From NCBI GenBank assembly GCA_022447665.1, contig JAKVAQ010000015.1:62001-126000 (forward strand): a stretch of 64,000 bases of DNA, written 5' to 3'. Source of the DNA: Crocinitomicaceae bacterium (GTDB lineage: Bacteria > Bacteroidota > Bacteroidia > Flavobacteriales_D > Crocinitomicaceae). The position numbers were made by a program, and so were the translations under genes. Below are positions 17,454 to 26,613 of this stretch, one piece after another (the stretch's first letter is position 1; each line of letters starts with the position of its first letter). Below the pieces are notes generated by a model that was given only the letters and a program-made list of their open reading frames with translations, did not search any database and was not told the DNA's origin.

Positions 17454-20400
17454 TTATTTACTCACCATAGTAACGGTACCTTGTCCAGAACCTTCTGTTC
17501 CATTGAAGGATACATACTCGTATGAGTAGAAGTAAACTCCGTCACCAAGTTGATCTCCGTTAAGATCTGTTCCATTCCATTCGTCAGTGATATCATCCAT
17601 TTCATGAACTACAGCACCCCATCTATTCACAATCACACAAGAGAATGTTTCAATAGATAAAGATTTGTACTGGAATGTAAATACATCATTAACACCATCA
17701 CCGTCTGGAGTAAAGATGTTGACAGGATTGAATCCAATTGGATCATAAACGATTAACTCTTTACAAGTAGTGTCCGTACATCCGTTTTTGTTGATGGCTA
17801 CTAAACATACTTCGTAAGTACCAGCGATACCGTAAGTAGTATCTAGTGCTTCGTTGTAATCTTCAGAGATATACCAACTGATGTTGTTGTGATCGAAATT
17901 CCAGAAGAACGTAGTATCAGCATTTGGGTTGTTTGGATTCGCGAAGTTTTCAGATAAGTTCGTGAATGTAACATCAACTGGAAGTGTACCTTCATACGTT
18001 TGACCGAATTGCGGAGAATCCATTTCGAAGTCAGCAATTGGATTCAATGAATCTACTGTTACAGTTTGAATTAAAGTACATCCATTATCATCAGTTACTG
18101 TCATTTGGTAATCTCCTGGGTTTAATCCACCCCAAGTAGTACTTGTTGTGTTATCACCAGTTCCTAAGTTTTCCCATAAGTATGTGTAATCAGGAGTTCC
18201 TCCACCAGCAGCAGCGTAAACAACACCGTTACCAGATTGGAAACCAAACTGACGACAGTAAGCTGGATCGTAACCAAACTGAGTGAAGACTAATTCATCA
18301 GGTTGGTTGATTGTAAAGTCAATCACATTTGAACAACCATTTTCGTCGTTGATAGTTAGTGTGTAATCACCAGCAGACATGTTCCACGTTGAATCAGCGC
18401 CTAATCCACCAATACCAGCAGGGTTAGGTGACCAGAAGTAAGATACAGCGTTGTTAGGGCCTTCTACATTGTAAACAGTGTCTACAACAACATAGCCCGT
18501 AGCGTCACCAAAACATAGAGGATCAACAATAGTGATGTCAGCATCAAGTTCACCTGGCGCATCTAAGAAGATTGAGTCAATTCCAGAACATCCAGAAGGA
18601 TCATCAACAAATACGTAATACCAACCTTCACCTAACGTGTTAGCTGTGTTAGTACCGCCAACATTAAGTACAGTGCCTCCAACAAGCGCATCAGTAATTG
18701 TGAATGTAAATGAACCTGAACCACCAGATGTGTTTACAGTAACTGAACCATCAGTAAATCCAAAACAACTTGGATTACTAGCAGTTACATCAAGAACTGG
18801 ATTGTCGTATAATGTAATAGGATAAGCAATTGCATCAATACAACCATCGTTTGAAGTTACTGTTAATGTGATGAAGTAATCACCAGGAACAGTATAGTCA
18901 TGAGAAGGATCAGAAGAAGGAGAAGTTCCTCCATCGCCAAATGCCCAGTTCGTTACTGTAATAGATCCAGGTGCAGCAGTTGTTGAAAGGTTTGTGAAAT
19001 CAATTGTATTCGTGATACAAGTGTTCATATCGCCATCCGCTGGAGAAGTTGTGATACCATCCGTGAAACTAAAGTCAGCAGTTGGTTGTCCTAAAATATT
19101 GATGGTGAATAAAGCTTCATCATCAGGACAAGCACCAACACCAGGTACAGTGTATTCCACAACGTAAGTACCGTCTAAACCACCAACATCAAAGATACCA
19201 GTACTTGGATTAAATGCTCCAGTAGTAGGAGTGATTACCATGTCACCAAATACGTTAGCACCAGGTTGAATCATAGTGTTTACATCAAATAATAAGTCGT
19301 CTACACCACAGAAAGTAACCGTTGAGTCATTACCAGCAGCCTCAGGAGATGAGAAGTCAAGTAATACAGGTTGAACATCGAAACATCCAGACACAGGATC
19401 CGCAATCATAACATAAACAATATCACCCGCAACCATAGTGAAAGGAGGGTCTGGCCAAAGGTCAGATAAATCCGAACCATCACTAGGGATAGAACCGTGG
19501 AAAGTAGTTGTAGTGCCAGGAGTAGAGTTAAGATCGTTTACAACAAGCGTAGAAAGATCAAAGTCACCACAAATTCCTCCTGGATCAACTATTTCAATTT
19601 GAGGACCTGCGTTAATTTCAACATAAATACTAAGCTCCAATTCAGCAGTTAAACAAGAAGCTAAAGGAGGAGTACCAGTTACAGTATATAAAGTAGAAGT
19701 TGAAGGACTTGCTACAACTGCAGGTCCAGTAGTTACATCTAATCCAGTACCTGGAGTCCAAGTCCAATCATAAGTATCAGTACCAGCACCAGAAATTTCA
19801 ATATTTACTGGAATACCCGCACATGTTTGAATTGTATCTGTAGTTGGAGAACAAGCAGTAGCAGGCGCACCTAAACCACCAGAGTAGTCAAAGAAATAAA
19901 GGTTTTCAAGCGCAGCTTCAACTTGATCAGCATCAAGAATCACAACGAATGAGAAAGTTTCCGTCGCACCAGCAGCTAAGTTATCAATCTTATGTGCTAA
20001 CGAAATTGCTTCATCAGCAGTGTTTGTAGATCCTACTGTTCCTGTGAAGGCGCCAACACCATTCCAAATATCAGAAGCGTCACGGTTTGTAAACCCACCA
20101 TAAGAAACGCGAAATTGTTCTCCAATAGCTCCAAGACCTACATAGGAATCCCAAGGAGTAGTCTGTTCAGCAGAAACTAATGCCTTGTCACATGAAGCAG
20201 AAGGTTGGTTTACTAAAGTTTGATTAGTTGTGTATGAACCAGATAGTGTTTGGTTATTGTCTGGGTCAAAGTTTCTATAGTAGTAGAAATCTGGAATATC
20301 AGCACCAGTATTATTGGTTACCGTTACTGTAGTCGTATAATACGTGTCGTCCAATTTCAATTTGTACACTACTCTATAATCAACGTCAGTTGTAATTTCC

Positions 20401-20813
20401 CCCTCAGTTGTTACATATATACAGTCACCATCTACAGTGTAATCTGTAATTCCATCTGAAGATATAGCAGTTGCGCCAGATGCAGATGATCCGTTTGAGT
20501 AATATCTAGTTCCACCAAATTCCCATCCGAATCCGTTTTCTGGAGTACCAGGAGTAAAGAAGTCTCCATCATATTCTGTCCAGCCATCCATTTGTGGATT
20601 AGCAACGAAACCAAATGGGTTTGCACCAGCACCACGTTCGTGAGAACCAGCTAAGGTAGGTGCACCTTCATGTCCGAAGTCGTTTACACCTATTTCTACA
20701 AAGTTTCCGATTAAGTAAGCATCAACACCTACTATTTGAGCATTTACATTGGATGTAGTTGCAAGAAGTGCAGCTCCACCAAGAATCCCAAAAATATTTT
20801 TAATGATCTTCAT
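17454..20813 (-). CDS. Giant cell-surface protein with PKD and SprB-like repeats, T9SS type B sorting domain
   Basis: The 1119-residue protein has a signal peptide (about 1-26), an unassigned N-terminal domain (27-320), a PKD domain (about 575-660, FGDGGTSPSSDPSHDYTVPG), SprB-like repeats (about 670-920, e.g. ASNPSCFGFTDGSVTVNTSG), a further PKD-like part, and a C-terminal sorting domain (about 1030-1119: NIFTPDGDGVNDVF, IVNRWGAVV, WNGTDLNGD). The C-terminus is the 'gliding motility-associated' type B signal for type IX secretion, so it should be exported to the cell surface. It lies 11 bases after a small secreted-protein gene and ends at a terminator. An adhesin role is inferred. Confidence 0.9.
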   Translation of the reverse strand: MKIIKNIFGILGGAALLATTSNVNAQIVGVDAYLIGNFVEIGVNDFGHEGAPTLAGSHERGAGANPFGFVANPQMDGWTEYDGDFFTPGTPENGFGWEFGGTRYYSNGSSASGATAISSDGITDYTVDGDCIYVTTEGEITTDVDYRVVYKLKLDDTYYTTTVTVTNNTGADIPDFYYYRNFDPDNNQTLSGSYTTNQTLVNQPSASCDKALVSAEQTTPWDSYVGLGAIGEQFRVSYGGFTNRDASDIWNGVGAFTGTVGSTNTADEAISLAHKIDNLAAGATETFSFVVILDADQVEAALENLYFFDYSGGLGAPATACSPTTDTIQTCAGIPVNIEISGAGTDTYDWTWTPGTGLDVTTGPAVVASPSTSTLYTVTGTPPLASCLTAELELSIYVEINAGPQIEIVDPGGICGDFDLSTLVVNDLNSTPGTTTTFHGSIPSDGSDLSDLWPDPPFTMVAGDIVYVMIADPVSGCFDVQPVLLDFSSPEAAGNDSTVTFCGVDDLLFDVNTMIQPGANVFGDMVITPTTGAFNPSTGIFDVGGLDGTYVVEYTVPGVGACPDDEALFTINILGQPTADFSFTDGITTSPADGDMNTCITNTIDFTNLSTTAAPGSITVTNWAFGDGGTSPSSDPSHDYTVPGDYFITLTVTSNDGCIDAIAYPITLYDNPVLDVTASNPSCFGFTDGSVTVNTSGGSGSFTFTITDALVGGTVLNVGGTNTANTLGEGWYYVFVDDPSGCSGIDSIFLDAPGELDADITIVDPLCFGDATGYVVVDTVYNVEGPNNAVSYFWSPNPAGIGGLGADSTWNMSAGDYTLTINDENGCSNVIDFTINQPDELVFTQFGYDPAYCRQFGFQSGNGVVYAAAGGGTPDYTYLWENLGTGDNTTSTTWGGLNPGDYQMTVTDDNGCTLIQTVTVDSLNPIADFEMDSPQFGQTYEGTLPVDVTFTNLSENFANPNNPNADTTFFWNFDHNNISWYISEDYNEALDTTYGIAGTYEVCLVAINKNGCTDTTCKELIVYDPIGFNPVNIFTPDGDGVNDVFTFQYKSLSIETFSCVIVNRWGAVVHEMDDITDEWNGTDLNGDQLGDGVYFYSYEYVSFNGTEGSGQGTVTMVSK

Positions 20814-20824
20814 TTTTTCTATTT

Positions 20825-21181
20825 TTATTTATCACACTTGGTTTCCAAGTAGGCGTTCCACCAGTTAATATCTTTAGGCTCATCAGTTCTTTCTAAATGA
20901 AGTTGTAATGTTACTTTCATTTCAGAATAGAAAACATGATAAGTCAATAAATTGTCTGAGATGTAATTAAAGTAATCCCAAGTATCGTTTTCATTTGTCA
21001 ACCCTAAGTGAGAAATATTAATTACATAATAGTTCTGTACTTCAGTCTTGTTGTCAAGTGTTACACATTTGTTAAGGTCGATCTCTGCCGATCCTTGTTC
21101 ATCGAATGTCGGAACATCAGTCTGAGCTATTCCTGCTGTAGTCAGAAGAAATATTCCGACGAATAATAGAAGCTTTTTCAT
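20825..21181 (-). CDS. Small secreted protein paired with the 17454 adhesin
   Basis: A frame of 148 codons is open here, but the ATG at 21181 gives a proper signal peptide (MKKLLLFVGIFLLTTAGIAQ) and 118 residues, and I choose it. The mature part has two Cys and predicted strands around VQNYYVINISHLG. It is probably the first gene of a two-gene operon with the adhesin 11 bases downstream. The 47665 protein occupies the same place before the second adhesin and has a faintly similar core. A TATCTTCG box (21235-21242) and an inverted repeat ATCGTT-N7-AACGAT (21201-21219) precede it. Function unknown. Confidence 0.7.
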   Translation of the reverse strand: MKKLLLFVGIFLLTTAGIAQTDVPTFDEQGSAEIDLNKCVTLDNKTEVQNYYVINISHLGLTNENDTWDYFNYISDNLLTYHVFYSEMKVTLQLHLERTDEPKDINWWNAYLETKCDK

Positions 21182-21324
21182 GTATAAATTGTTTTGTACA
21201 ATCGTTAAACGTAAACGATGGTCAATGCGTTGCACGAAGATAAAAAAAACTTCATTATTCAGAAAAATCAAGGGGTTAGGAGCTGATTTGCTGTTATAAA
21301 AATAACCAAATATGTGAATCGGGT

Positions 21325-21332
21325 TAACTTTG
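21325..21332 (+). promoter_or_regulatory. -7 promoter box TAACTTTG for the MFS gene
   Basis: A perfect TAnnTTTG box ending 10 bases before the ATG at 21343, implying a leader of only a few bases. Confidence 0.55.
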
Positions 21333-21342
21333 CAACTTAATT

Positions 21343-22518
21343 ATGAGAAGCTATCCCCGTTCATATTGGTTAATGTGCTTCAATGTTTTGCTGTTTTTTA
21401 TCAGTTTTAACATGTTGCTACCTGAGCTCAATGCGTACATCACAACATTAGGTGGAGCAGATTATAAATGGACAGTATTGGGATTATGGACCATTACAGC
21501 GCTTTTCATGCGTCCATTTAGTGGGAAAATTGCAGACAACCTTGGTAGGAAAAAAGTAATGTACATCGGGATTTGCATCAGTATAGTGGTGTCTTTTCTT
21601 TATCCTGTTTTTCGGTTTTTAACTGGTTTTTTCATGCTGAGATTGTTGCATGGTGCATCTACAGGATTTCATCCAACCGGCGCAACTGCATTAGTAGCAG
21701 ATTATATTCCTCCGGGTAAAAGAGGACAAGCGATGGGTATTTTTTCTGCACTTGTGGCTATAGGGTTTAGCGCTGGACAAGGATTAGGTTCTCCGGTGAA
21801 ACAGGCTTTTGGAATGGATGGCCTTTTTTATACATGCGGAGGTCTCGGAATAGCTTCTTTATTGCTTCTGGCCTTTATAGATGAGGATAAGAGTAAACTA
21901 AACAAAATAGAAGGATCCGTTTGGAAGAATATCATTCCTAAGCCTAGTGAGATTATCTCACCAAATGTATTTAAACCAGCAGTAATCATGTTAATAACTG
22001 CTGCAATCGCGGGTGTTTACATGTTTATAGTTCCTGAATTTAGTGAGCACTTGAATATTGAAAACAAAGGTTCTTTCTATTTATATAATGTTCTTTTTGT
22101 AGTTATCGTCCGTGTTTTTGCTGGTAGATTGGCCGATACGTTTGGACCCACCAATAATCTATATTTTGGTTTAACACTTATCATTGTTGCTGCGTGTGTT
22201 ACTGGTACTGCAACAACTTCTGGTCAATTTTTATTTAGTTCAATTTTGTACGGAATTGCAGCTGGAGTTATATCTCCTTCTTTGTTTGCTTGGACGGCTG
22301 ATTTATCTGATCCACGATATAAGGGAAGAGGAATGGCAACCTTGTTCTTATCCTTAGAGGCAGGGTTTTTTATCGGAGCCTTTATGACCCAACAAATCTA
22401 TAGAAATGACGCTGCCAATTTCTTTAAATTATTCATGGTAGTTGCAGGGTTGAGCTTAATTGGATTAGTATATCTATTTTTGGCAAACGTATTAAGCAAG
22501 AAGAAAACGCATGAGTAA
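21343..22518 (+). CDS. Major facilitator superfamily transporter
   Basis: The 391-residue protein has about twelve hydrophobic segments and an MFS motif A (GKIADNLGRKKVMYIG, about residue 61) after the second helix; a degenerate copy (GRLADTFGPTNNLYFG) occurs in the second half. RLLHGASTGFHPTGATAL fits the fourth and fifth helices of drug/metabolite exporters. The substrate cannot be told. The gene overlaps rlmB by 8 bases, so the two are translationally coupled. Confidence 0.9.
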   Translation: MRSYPRSYWLMCFNVLLFFISFNMLLPELNAYITTLGGADYKWTVLGLWTITALFMRPFSGKIADNLGRKKVMYIGICISIVVSFLYPVFRFLTGFFMLRLLHGASTGFHPTGATALVADYIPPGKRGQAMGIFSALVAIGFSAGQGLGSPVKQAFGMDGLFYTCGGLGIASLLLLAFIDEDKSKLNKIEGSVWKNIIPKPSEIISPNVFKPAVIMLITAAIAGVYMFIVPEFSEHLNIENKGSFYLYNVLFVVIVRVFAGRLADTFGPTNNLYFGLTLIIVAACVTGTATTSGQFLFSSILYGIAAGVISPSLFAWTADLSDPRYKGRGMATLFLSLEAGFFIGAFMTQQIYRNDAANFFKLFMVVAGLSLIGLVYLFLANVLSKKKTHE

Positions 22519-23287
22519 TTATTCAGGTAGAAGAAACGGCGGATATAATAAAGAAGATGCGCAAGACATTATCTATGGTGTTCGAGCAGTTATTGAAGCG
22601 GTAAAAGATCAGCGTCCTATCAATAAGATTTTTATTCAAAAGGGAATGAATAAAGAGCTTTTCTATGAGTTAAAAGATGCTCTTGCTGACAAGAAGTATA
22701 ATCTTCAATTTGTTCCTCAGCAGAAGCTCAATAAGTTTACTCGAAAGAATCACCAGGGGGTCGTTGCTCAAATATCTCCTGTGCCTTATCAAAAAATTGA
22801 ACCAATTGTTGAGAAAATTTATGAGGAAGGAGATATTCCTATGATTCTTTTATTGGATGGGCTTACGGATGTGCGGAATTTCGGAGCTATTGCCAGAACA
22901 GCTGAGTGTCATGGGGTGAACGCTATTGTTATCCCGAACAAAGACAGCGTTTCAATAACGTCAGATGCCATTAAAACATCTGCAGGTGCTTTAGGTAGGA
23001 TTCCGGTATGTCAAACACATGATATTTCCGCAGTTATTCATTACTTAAAAGAATTCGGTATTCAAATGGTGGCGGCTACAGAGAAAGCACAAAAAACTAC
23101 CACTCAAATTGATTTTACTCTTCCAACAGCCATTGTTATGGGTTCTGAAGATAAAGGTGTTTCGAACAAAATTCTTGGACTTTGTGAGGAGAAATGTAAA
23201 ATTCCTATGACAGGGACTATTGCATCGCTAAATGTTTCTGTGGCTGCAGGTATATTAATGTACGAAGCTTTGCGTCAACGATTATGA
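22511..23287 (+). CDS. rlmB: 23S rRNA (guanosine-2'-O)-methyltransferase, RlmB type (SpoU/TrmH family)
   Basis: The 258-residue protein has an N-terminal RNA-binding substrate domain (about 18-90, IIYGVRAVIEAV) and a C-terminal SPOUT knot domain with LLLDGLTDVRNFGAIARTAE, VMGSEDKGVS and IPMTGTIASLNVSVAAGI, the three SpoU motifs. RlmB methylates G2251 of 23S rRNA; a TrmH-type tRNA enzyme is less likely given the N-terminal domain. Seven bases separate it from the glycosyltransferase gene. Confidence 0.92.
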   Translation: MSNYSGRRNGGYNKEDAQDIIYGVRAVIEAVKDQRPINKIFIQKGMNKELFYELKDALADKKYNLQFVPQQKLNKFTRKNHQGVVAQISPVPYQKIEPIVEKIYEEGDIPMILLLDGLTDVRNFGAIARTAECHGVNAIVIPNKDSVSITSDAIKTSAGALGRIPVCQTHDISAVIHYLKEFGIQMVAATEKAQKTTTQIDFTLPTAIVMGSEDKGVSNKILGLCEEKCKIPMTGTIASLNVSVAAGILMYEALRQRL

Positions 23288-23294
23288 TTTTGGC

Positions 23295-25169
23295 ATGATC
23301 GCTAAGCTTAAATATCATTGGCAATTTTTATTGATTCTTTTAGGTGGGATAATCTTAAGATTTTTAAGCAGTTCTAAACATAGTTACTCTAATGATGAGT
23401 TAAGTGCAATTACTCGTTTGCGCTATGATAATCTCTCTGAACTTCTTGAGTTTGGAGTAATGAAGGGAGATATGCATCCTGCAGGAGTTCAAGTTTTTAT
23501 GAAAATTTGGTCCGCAATCTTTGGCACTTCAGAGCTTGCAATGCGTTCTCCGTTTATTTTAATGAGTTCTTTTTCTGTGTTTTTAACCTATATTATTGGA
23601 GAAAAGTGGTTTGATAAAGCGACGGCAACACTGTCAGCTGGACTCATGGCTGTATTGTGCTTTAGCATATTGCAAGGGGAGTTGGCGAGGCCATATAGTT
23701 TCGGGCTCTTTGCGATAATGTTGACGGTATATTTCTTTGATAAAGTACTTTTTTCGGAATTAAGAAAATGGAAGTACTCGATCGGATTGGGGATTGCTAT
23801 AGCACTTGCTTTTTATTCGCATTATTTCGCTTTGTTATTTGTTGGTTTCATTGGGTTTATCGGACTCATTTTTCTTAATAAAATCAACTATAAGCAATAC
23901 CTTCTTGGATGTGTGCTGGGAGTGATGTTATTTTTGCCGCATGTCTCAATTACCTGGTATCATTTAAGCGTTGGCGGTCTTGGCTGGTTAAAAGTTCCAG
24001 AGAATGATTGGTTGTTTCAGTTTGTTTTTTACGCATTAAACAGTTCATTTTTGTTAGTTGTGCCATTGTTGGTGCTTATGGTGATTGGACTGTTTCGTTT
24101 TGTAAGGGAAGTTGAAATTTCCAAGGGATTGTTTTTGAGTTTCATCTTCTTTATTGGTATTTATTTGGTCGGGCATGCTCTTTCATATTTGGTAACGCCA
24201 CTGTTAAAGTTTCCAGTGATGTATTTCGCATTACCCTTCATGCTTTTTACGTTTTCATTTTTTGTAGTGCAAGCTGGGTTAAAAAAAATATCAATTCCAG
24301 TCTTGTTGGTTCTCGCACTCACAACAACTATTTATGAAGCTAATCTTTTAGGCAATAAGCATTTTGCAACCTTTAAGGAACTTGGAGATAAACTTGATGA
24401 GTGGAAAGCGGATTATCCCAATCAAAAAATCACTGTTTTTGGAAATATCAATAACGAGGACTATATTAATTTTTACACCACCGAGGATGTTGAATTTGTG
24501 AAATCAAATTTTGAGTACGGAGACGAGGCTATGTTAAGGGGTTTATTGAAAGAATCGAAAACTTTTTATTGCGCCTTTGTATTTGCGTCACGAAATACAC
24601 CAGTACAATTTTTTGAGACTGCTTTGGAGGCTTATCCAGGTATAGTCGATGGTTATGAAGGATTTAATTCGGCAGTATACCTTTTGCATCGAAGGGAATC
24701 GAATATCAAGCCTAAAACAAGACTACTGCGTCAATACAACTCAAGACAGGTGATTGGGGATTGGGAAATGAATGATGCAGCAATTGTAAAAGAGGTTTAC
24801 TTAATGGATGAATGGGATCCATATGGTCCTTCAACACTTATTAATGTTAGTGAAATACAAGAAGGAGAATATCTAATAGTTGATGTAACGGGTAGTTTTA
24901 GGGAAGAACCGAAAATTACTGTAGGTGTAAATATTTTAAGAGACAATCAATTATTGGAAAAAGATGGGGAGATTTTCTGGATGGGGTTTGATCTTGATGA
25001 TGCTTTAGAGGAAACAGGAAAAGGTTATTTTGCCTTTAAAATCCCTGCCTTTGGTAATTATACGGATCAGCTAAAGATTTCACTCTGGAATAGGGGAGAG
25101 CAACCGTTTTACTTGACTTCTATTGGGATAACGGCTAAAGAAAATATTTGGAATTCTTATACTCCTTAG
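23295..25169 (+). CDS. Integral membrane glycosyltransferase, GT39/ArnT-like (PMT_2)
   Basis: The 624-residue protein has an N-terminal multi-helix half (about 1-350) and a soluble C-terminal half (about 360-624). Early in the first outer loop is HSYSNDELSAITR, matching the acidic catalytic position of GT-C enzymes, followed by GVMKGDMHPAGVQVFMKIW and FGTSELAMRSPF, the pattern of the ArnT/PMT superfamily. Such enzymes transfer sugars from polyprenyl-phosphate donors on the outer face of the inner membrane. The C-terminal half with strands such as GEYLIVDVTGSFREEP looks like a beta-sandwich and is unusual. Donor and acceptor are unknown. Confidence 0.82.
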   Translation: MIAKLKYHWQFLLILLGGIILRFLSSSKHSYSNDELSAITRLRYDNLSELLEFGVMKGDMHPAGVQVFMKIWSAIFGTSELAMRSPFILMSSFSVFLTYIIGEKWFDKATATLSAGLMAVLCFSILQGELARPYSFGLFAIMLTVYFFDKVLFSELRKWKYSIGLGIAIALAFYSHYFALLFVGFIGFIGLIFLNKINYKQYLLGCVLGVMLFLPHVSITWYHLSVGGLGWLKVPENDWLFQFVFYALNSSFLLVVPLLVLMVIGLFRFVREVEISKGLFLSFIFFIGIYLVGHALSYLVTPLLKFPVMYFALPFMLFTFSFFVVQAGLKKISIPVLLVLALTTTIYEANLLGNKHFATFKELGDKLDEWKADYPNQKITVFGNINNEDYINFYTTEDVEFVKSNFEYGDEAMLRGLLKESKTFYCAFVFASRNTPVQFFETALEAYPGIVDGYEGFNSAVYLLHRRESNIKPKTRLLRQYNSRQVIGDWEMNDAAIVKEVYLMDEWDPYGPSTLINVSEIQEGEYLIVDVTGSFREEPKITVGVNILRDNQLLEKDGEIFWMGFDLDDALEETGKGYFAFKIPAFGNYTDQLKISLWNRGEQPFYLTSIGITAKENIWNSYTP

Positions 25170-25201
25170 ATTTCTGTAATTTTGGGAGAAATTTTTATCC
25201 C

Positions 25202-26569
25202 ATGAAAAAATCACTTTTTCTTATTCTAGGCTTGGTTATAGGCTCGAGTGCCTTTAGCCAAAAAGAAGACTCCTTATTTATTCGTAAAATTTATGATGAG
25301 GCATTGGTGGAAGGTGAGGCCTATGATAATCTGAGATACTTGTGTAAAGAAATTGGAGCTAGAATTACCGGTTCAGCTGAAGCCGAAATGGCTATTCAAT
25401 GGGGCAAATCTGTTCTCGATGAGGCTGGTTTAGATAATGTTTACTTGCAAGAGGTTGAAGTGCCTCACTGGGAGAGAGGGACAAAGGAAGCAGCATGGAT
25501 TCAACAAGGTGATGATAAACCTATTAAGCTTGATATTATTGCACTTGGCGGATCTATAGGTACGGACGGAATAATGAGTGGTGAAATTGTTAGACTAGAT
25601 GCACTTGAAGATATTTATGATACTCCGGAAGAAGATGTAAAAGGGAAGGTTGTTTTTTATGACAAGGCATTTGATCAACGCTTTCTTTCTACTGGGATGG
25701 CTTATGGAGGTTGTTATATCCAGCGTTATAAAGGAGCTATAGAAGCAAGTAAAAAAGGGGCGATTGGAGTGATCATTCGTTCTTTGGCATCAAGTACAGA
25801 TGATCATCCCCATACAGGCTCAATGGCTTATGAAGATTCGACAAGGAAAATTCCTGCCGCTGCAGTAAGTACTGAAAATTCAGATTTGATTCGTTCAATG
25901 CTGGAAAAAGGACCAGTTACCCTAACAATGGAGATGGATTGCAGATGGTATGGAAATATCAAATCGCATAATGTGATTGGAGAGTTGAATGGTTCGGAAG
26001 ATGATAAGATCATTACTTTTGGAGGTCACTTGGATTCTTGGGATGTAGGCGAAGGAGCTCATGATGATGGTGCTGGAATAGTGCATTGCATCGAAGCAAT
26101 CCGAATACTTAAAAAGTTAGGGTATCAACCAAAACATAAGTTGAGATGCGTGCTGTTTATGAATGAAGAAAATGGCAACTATGGAGGAAAAAATTATGCT
26201 TCTATTGCTGAGGAGAAAAAAGAAGAGCATATAGTTGCTTTAGAAACAGATGCTGGCGGCTTCCTTCCTGTTGGATTCAATATACGAGGTAATGAAGAAC
26301 AAATAAAATGGGTGCAGGAAATTTCGGCAGTACTTGAAGATTTTGAATTATTACGTTTTAAACCTGGTTTTTCAGGTGTAGATATAAGTCCACTTAAAGA
26401 CTATTTTCCTGGAATGCTACAGTTGGGTTTGGCTATAAATACCCAACGTTATTTCGATTATCACCATTCAGAAACGGATGTTTTTGAAAATGTAAATAAA
26501 CGAGAATTAGAATTAGGAGCAGCTGCAATGGCTGCAATGGTTTACTTAATTGATAAATATTACGAATAA
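25202..26569 (+). CDS. Secreted M28-family zinc aminopeptidase (carboxypeptidase Q-like)
   Basis: The ATG at 25202 gives a signal peptide (MKKSLFLILGLVIGSSAFSQ) and 455 residues; an in-frame ATG at 25148 would add a non-signal leader and lies inside the preceding gene. Metal ligands typical of M28 are visible: His276 (GGHLDSWD), Asp288 (AHDDGAG), Glu322/323 (MNEENG), Asp350 (ETDAGG) and His421/422 (YHHSETD). An insert at about 95-230 is a PA-type domain. The enzyme should hydrolyse peptides in the periplasm or outside. A bidirectional terminator follows. Confidence 0.92.
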   Translation: MKKSLFLILGLVIGSSAFSQKEDSLFIRKIYDEALVEGEAYDNLRYLCKEIGARITGSAEAEMAIQWGKSVLDEAGLDNVYLQEVEVPHWERGTKEAAWIQQGDDKPIKLDIIALGGSIGTDGIMSGEIVRLDALEDIYDTPEEDVKGKVVFYDKAFDQRFLSTGMAYGGCYIQRYKGAIEASKKGAIGVIIRSLASSTDDHPHTGSMAYEDSTRKIPAAAVSTENSDLIRSMLEKGPVTLTMEMDCRWYGNIKSHNVIGELNGSEDDKIITFGGHLDSWDVGEGAHDDGAGIVHCIEAIRILKKLGYQPKHKLRCVLFMNEENGNYGGKNYASIAEEKKEEHIVALETDAGGFLPVGFNIRGNEEQIKWVQEISAVLEDFELLRFKPGFSGVDISPLKDYFPGMLQLGLAINTQRYFDYHHSETDVFENVNKRELELGAAAMAAMVYLIDKYYE

Positions 26570-26573
26570 AAAA

Positions 26574-26592
26574 AGCCCCGCCTGGCGGGGCT
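26574..26592. terminator. Bidirectional terminator between the M28 peptidase and dnaK genes
   Basis: AGCCCCGC and GCGGGGCT form an 8-bp stem with a 3-base loop. A tract of A before and T after makes it work for both converging genes. Confidence 0.9.
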
Positions 26593-26613
26593 TTTCATTT
26601 GTATTAGAAAGGT

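Noticed and set aside
17454-20813. Repetitive adhesin coding region considered as a tandem DNA repeat
   Set aside because: The SprB-like repeats are divergent at nucleotide level; they are protein repeats rather than DNA repeats.
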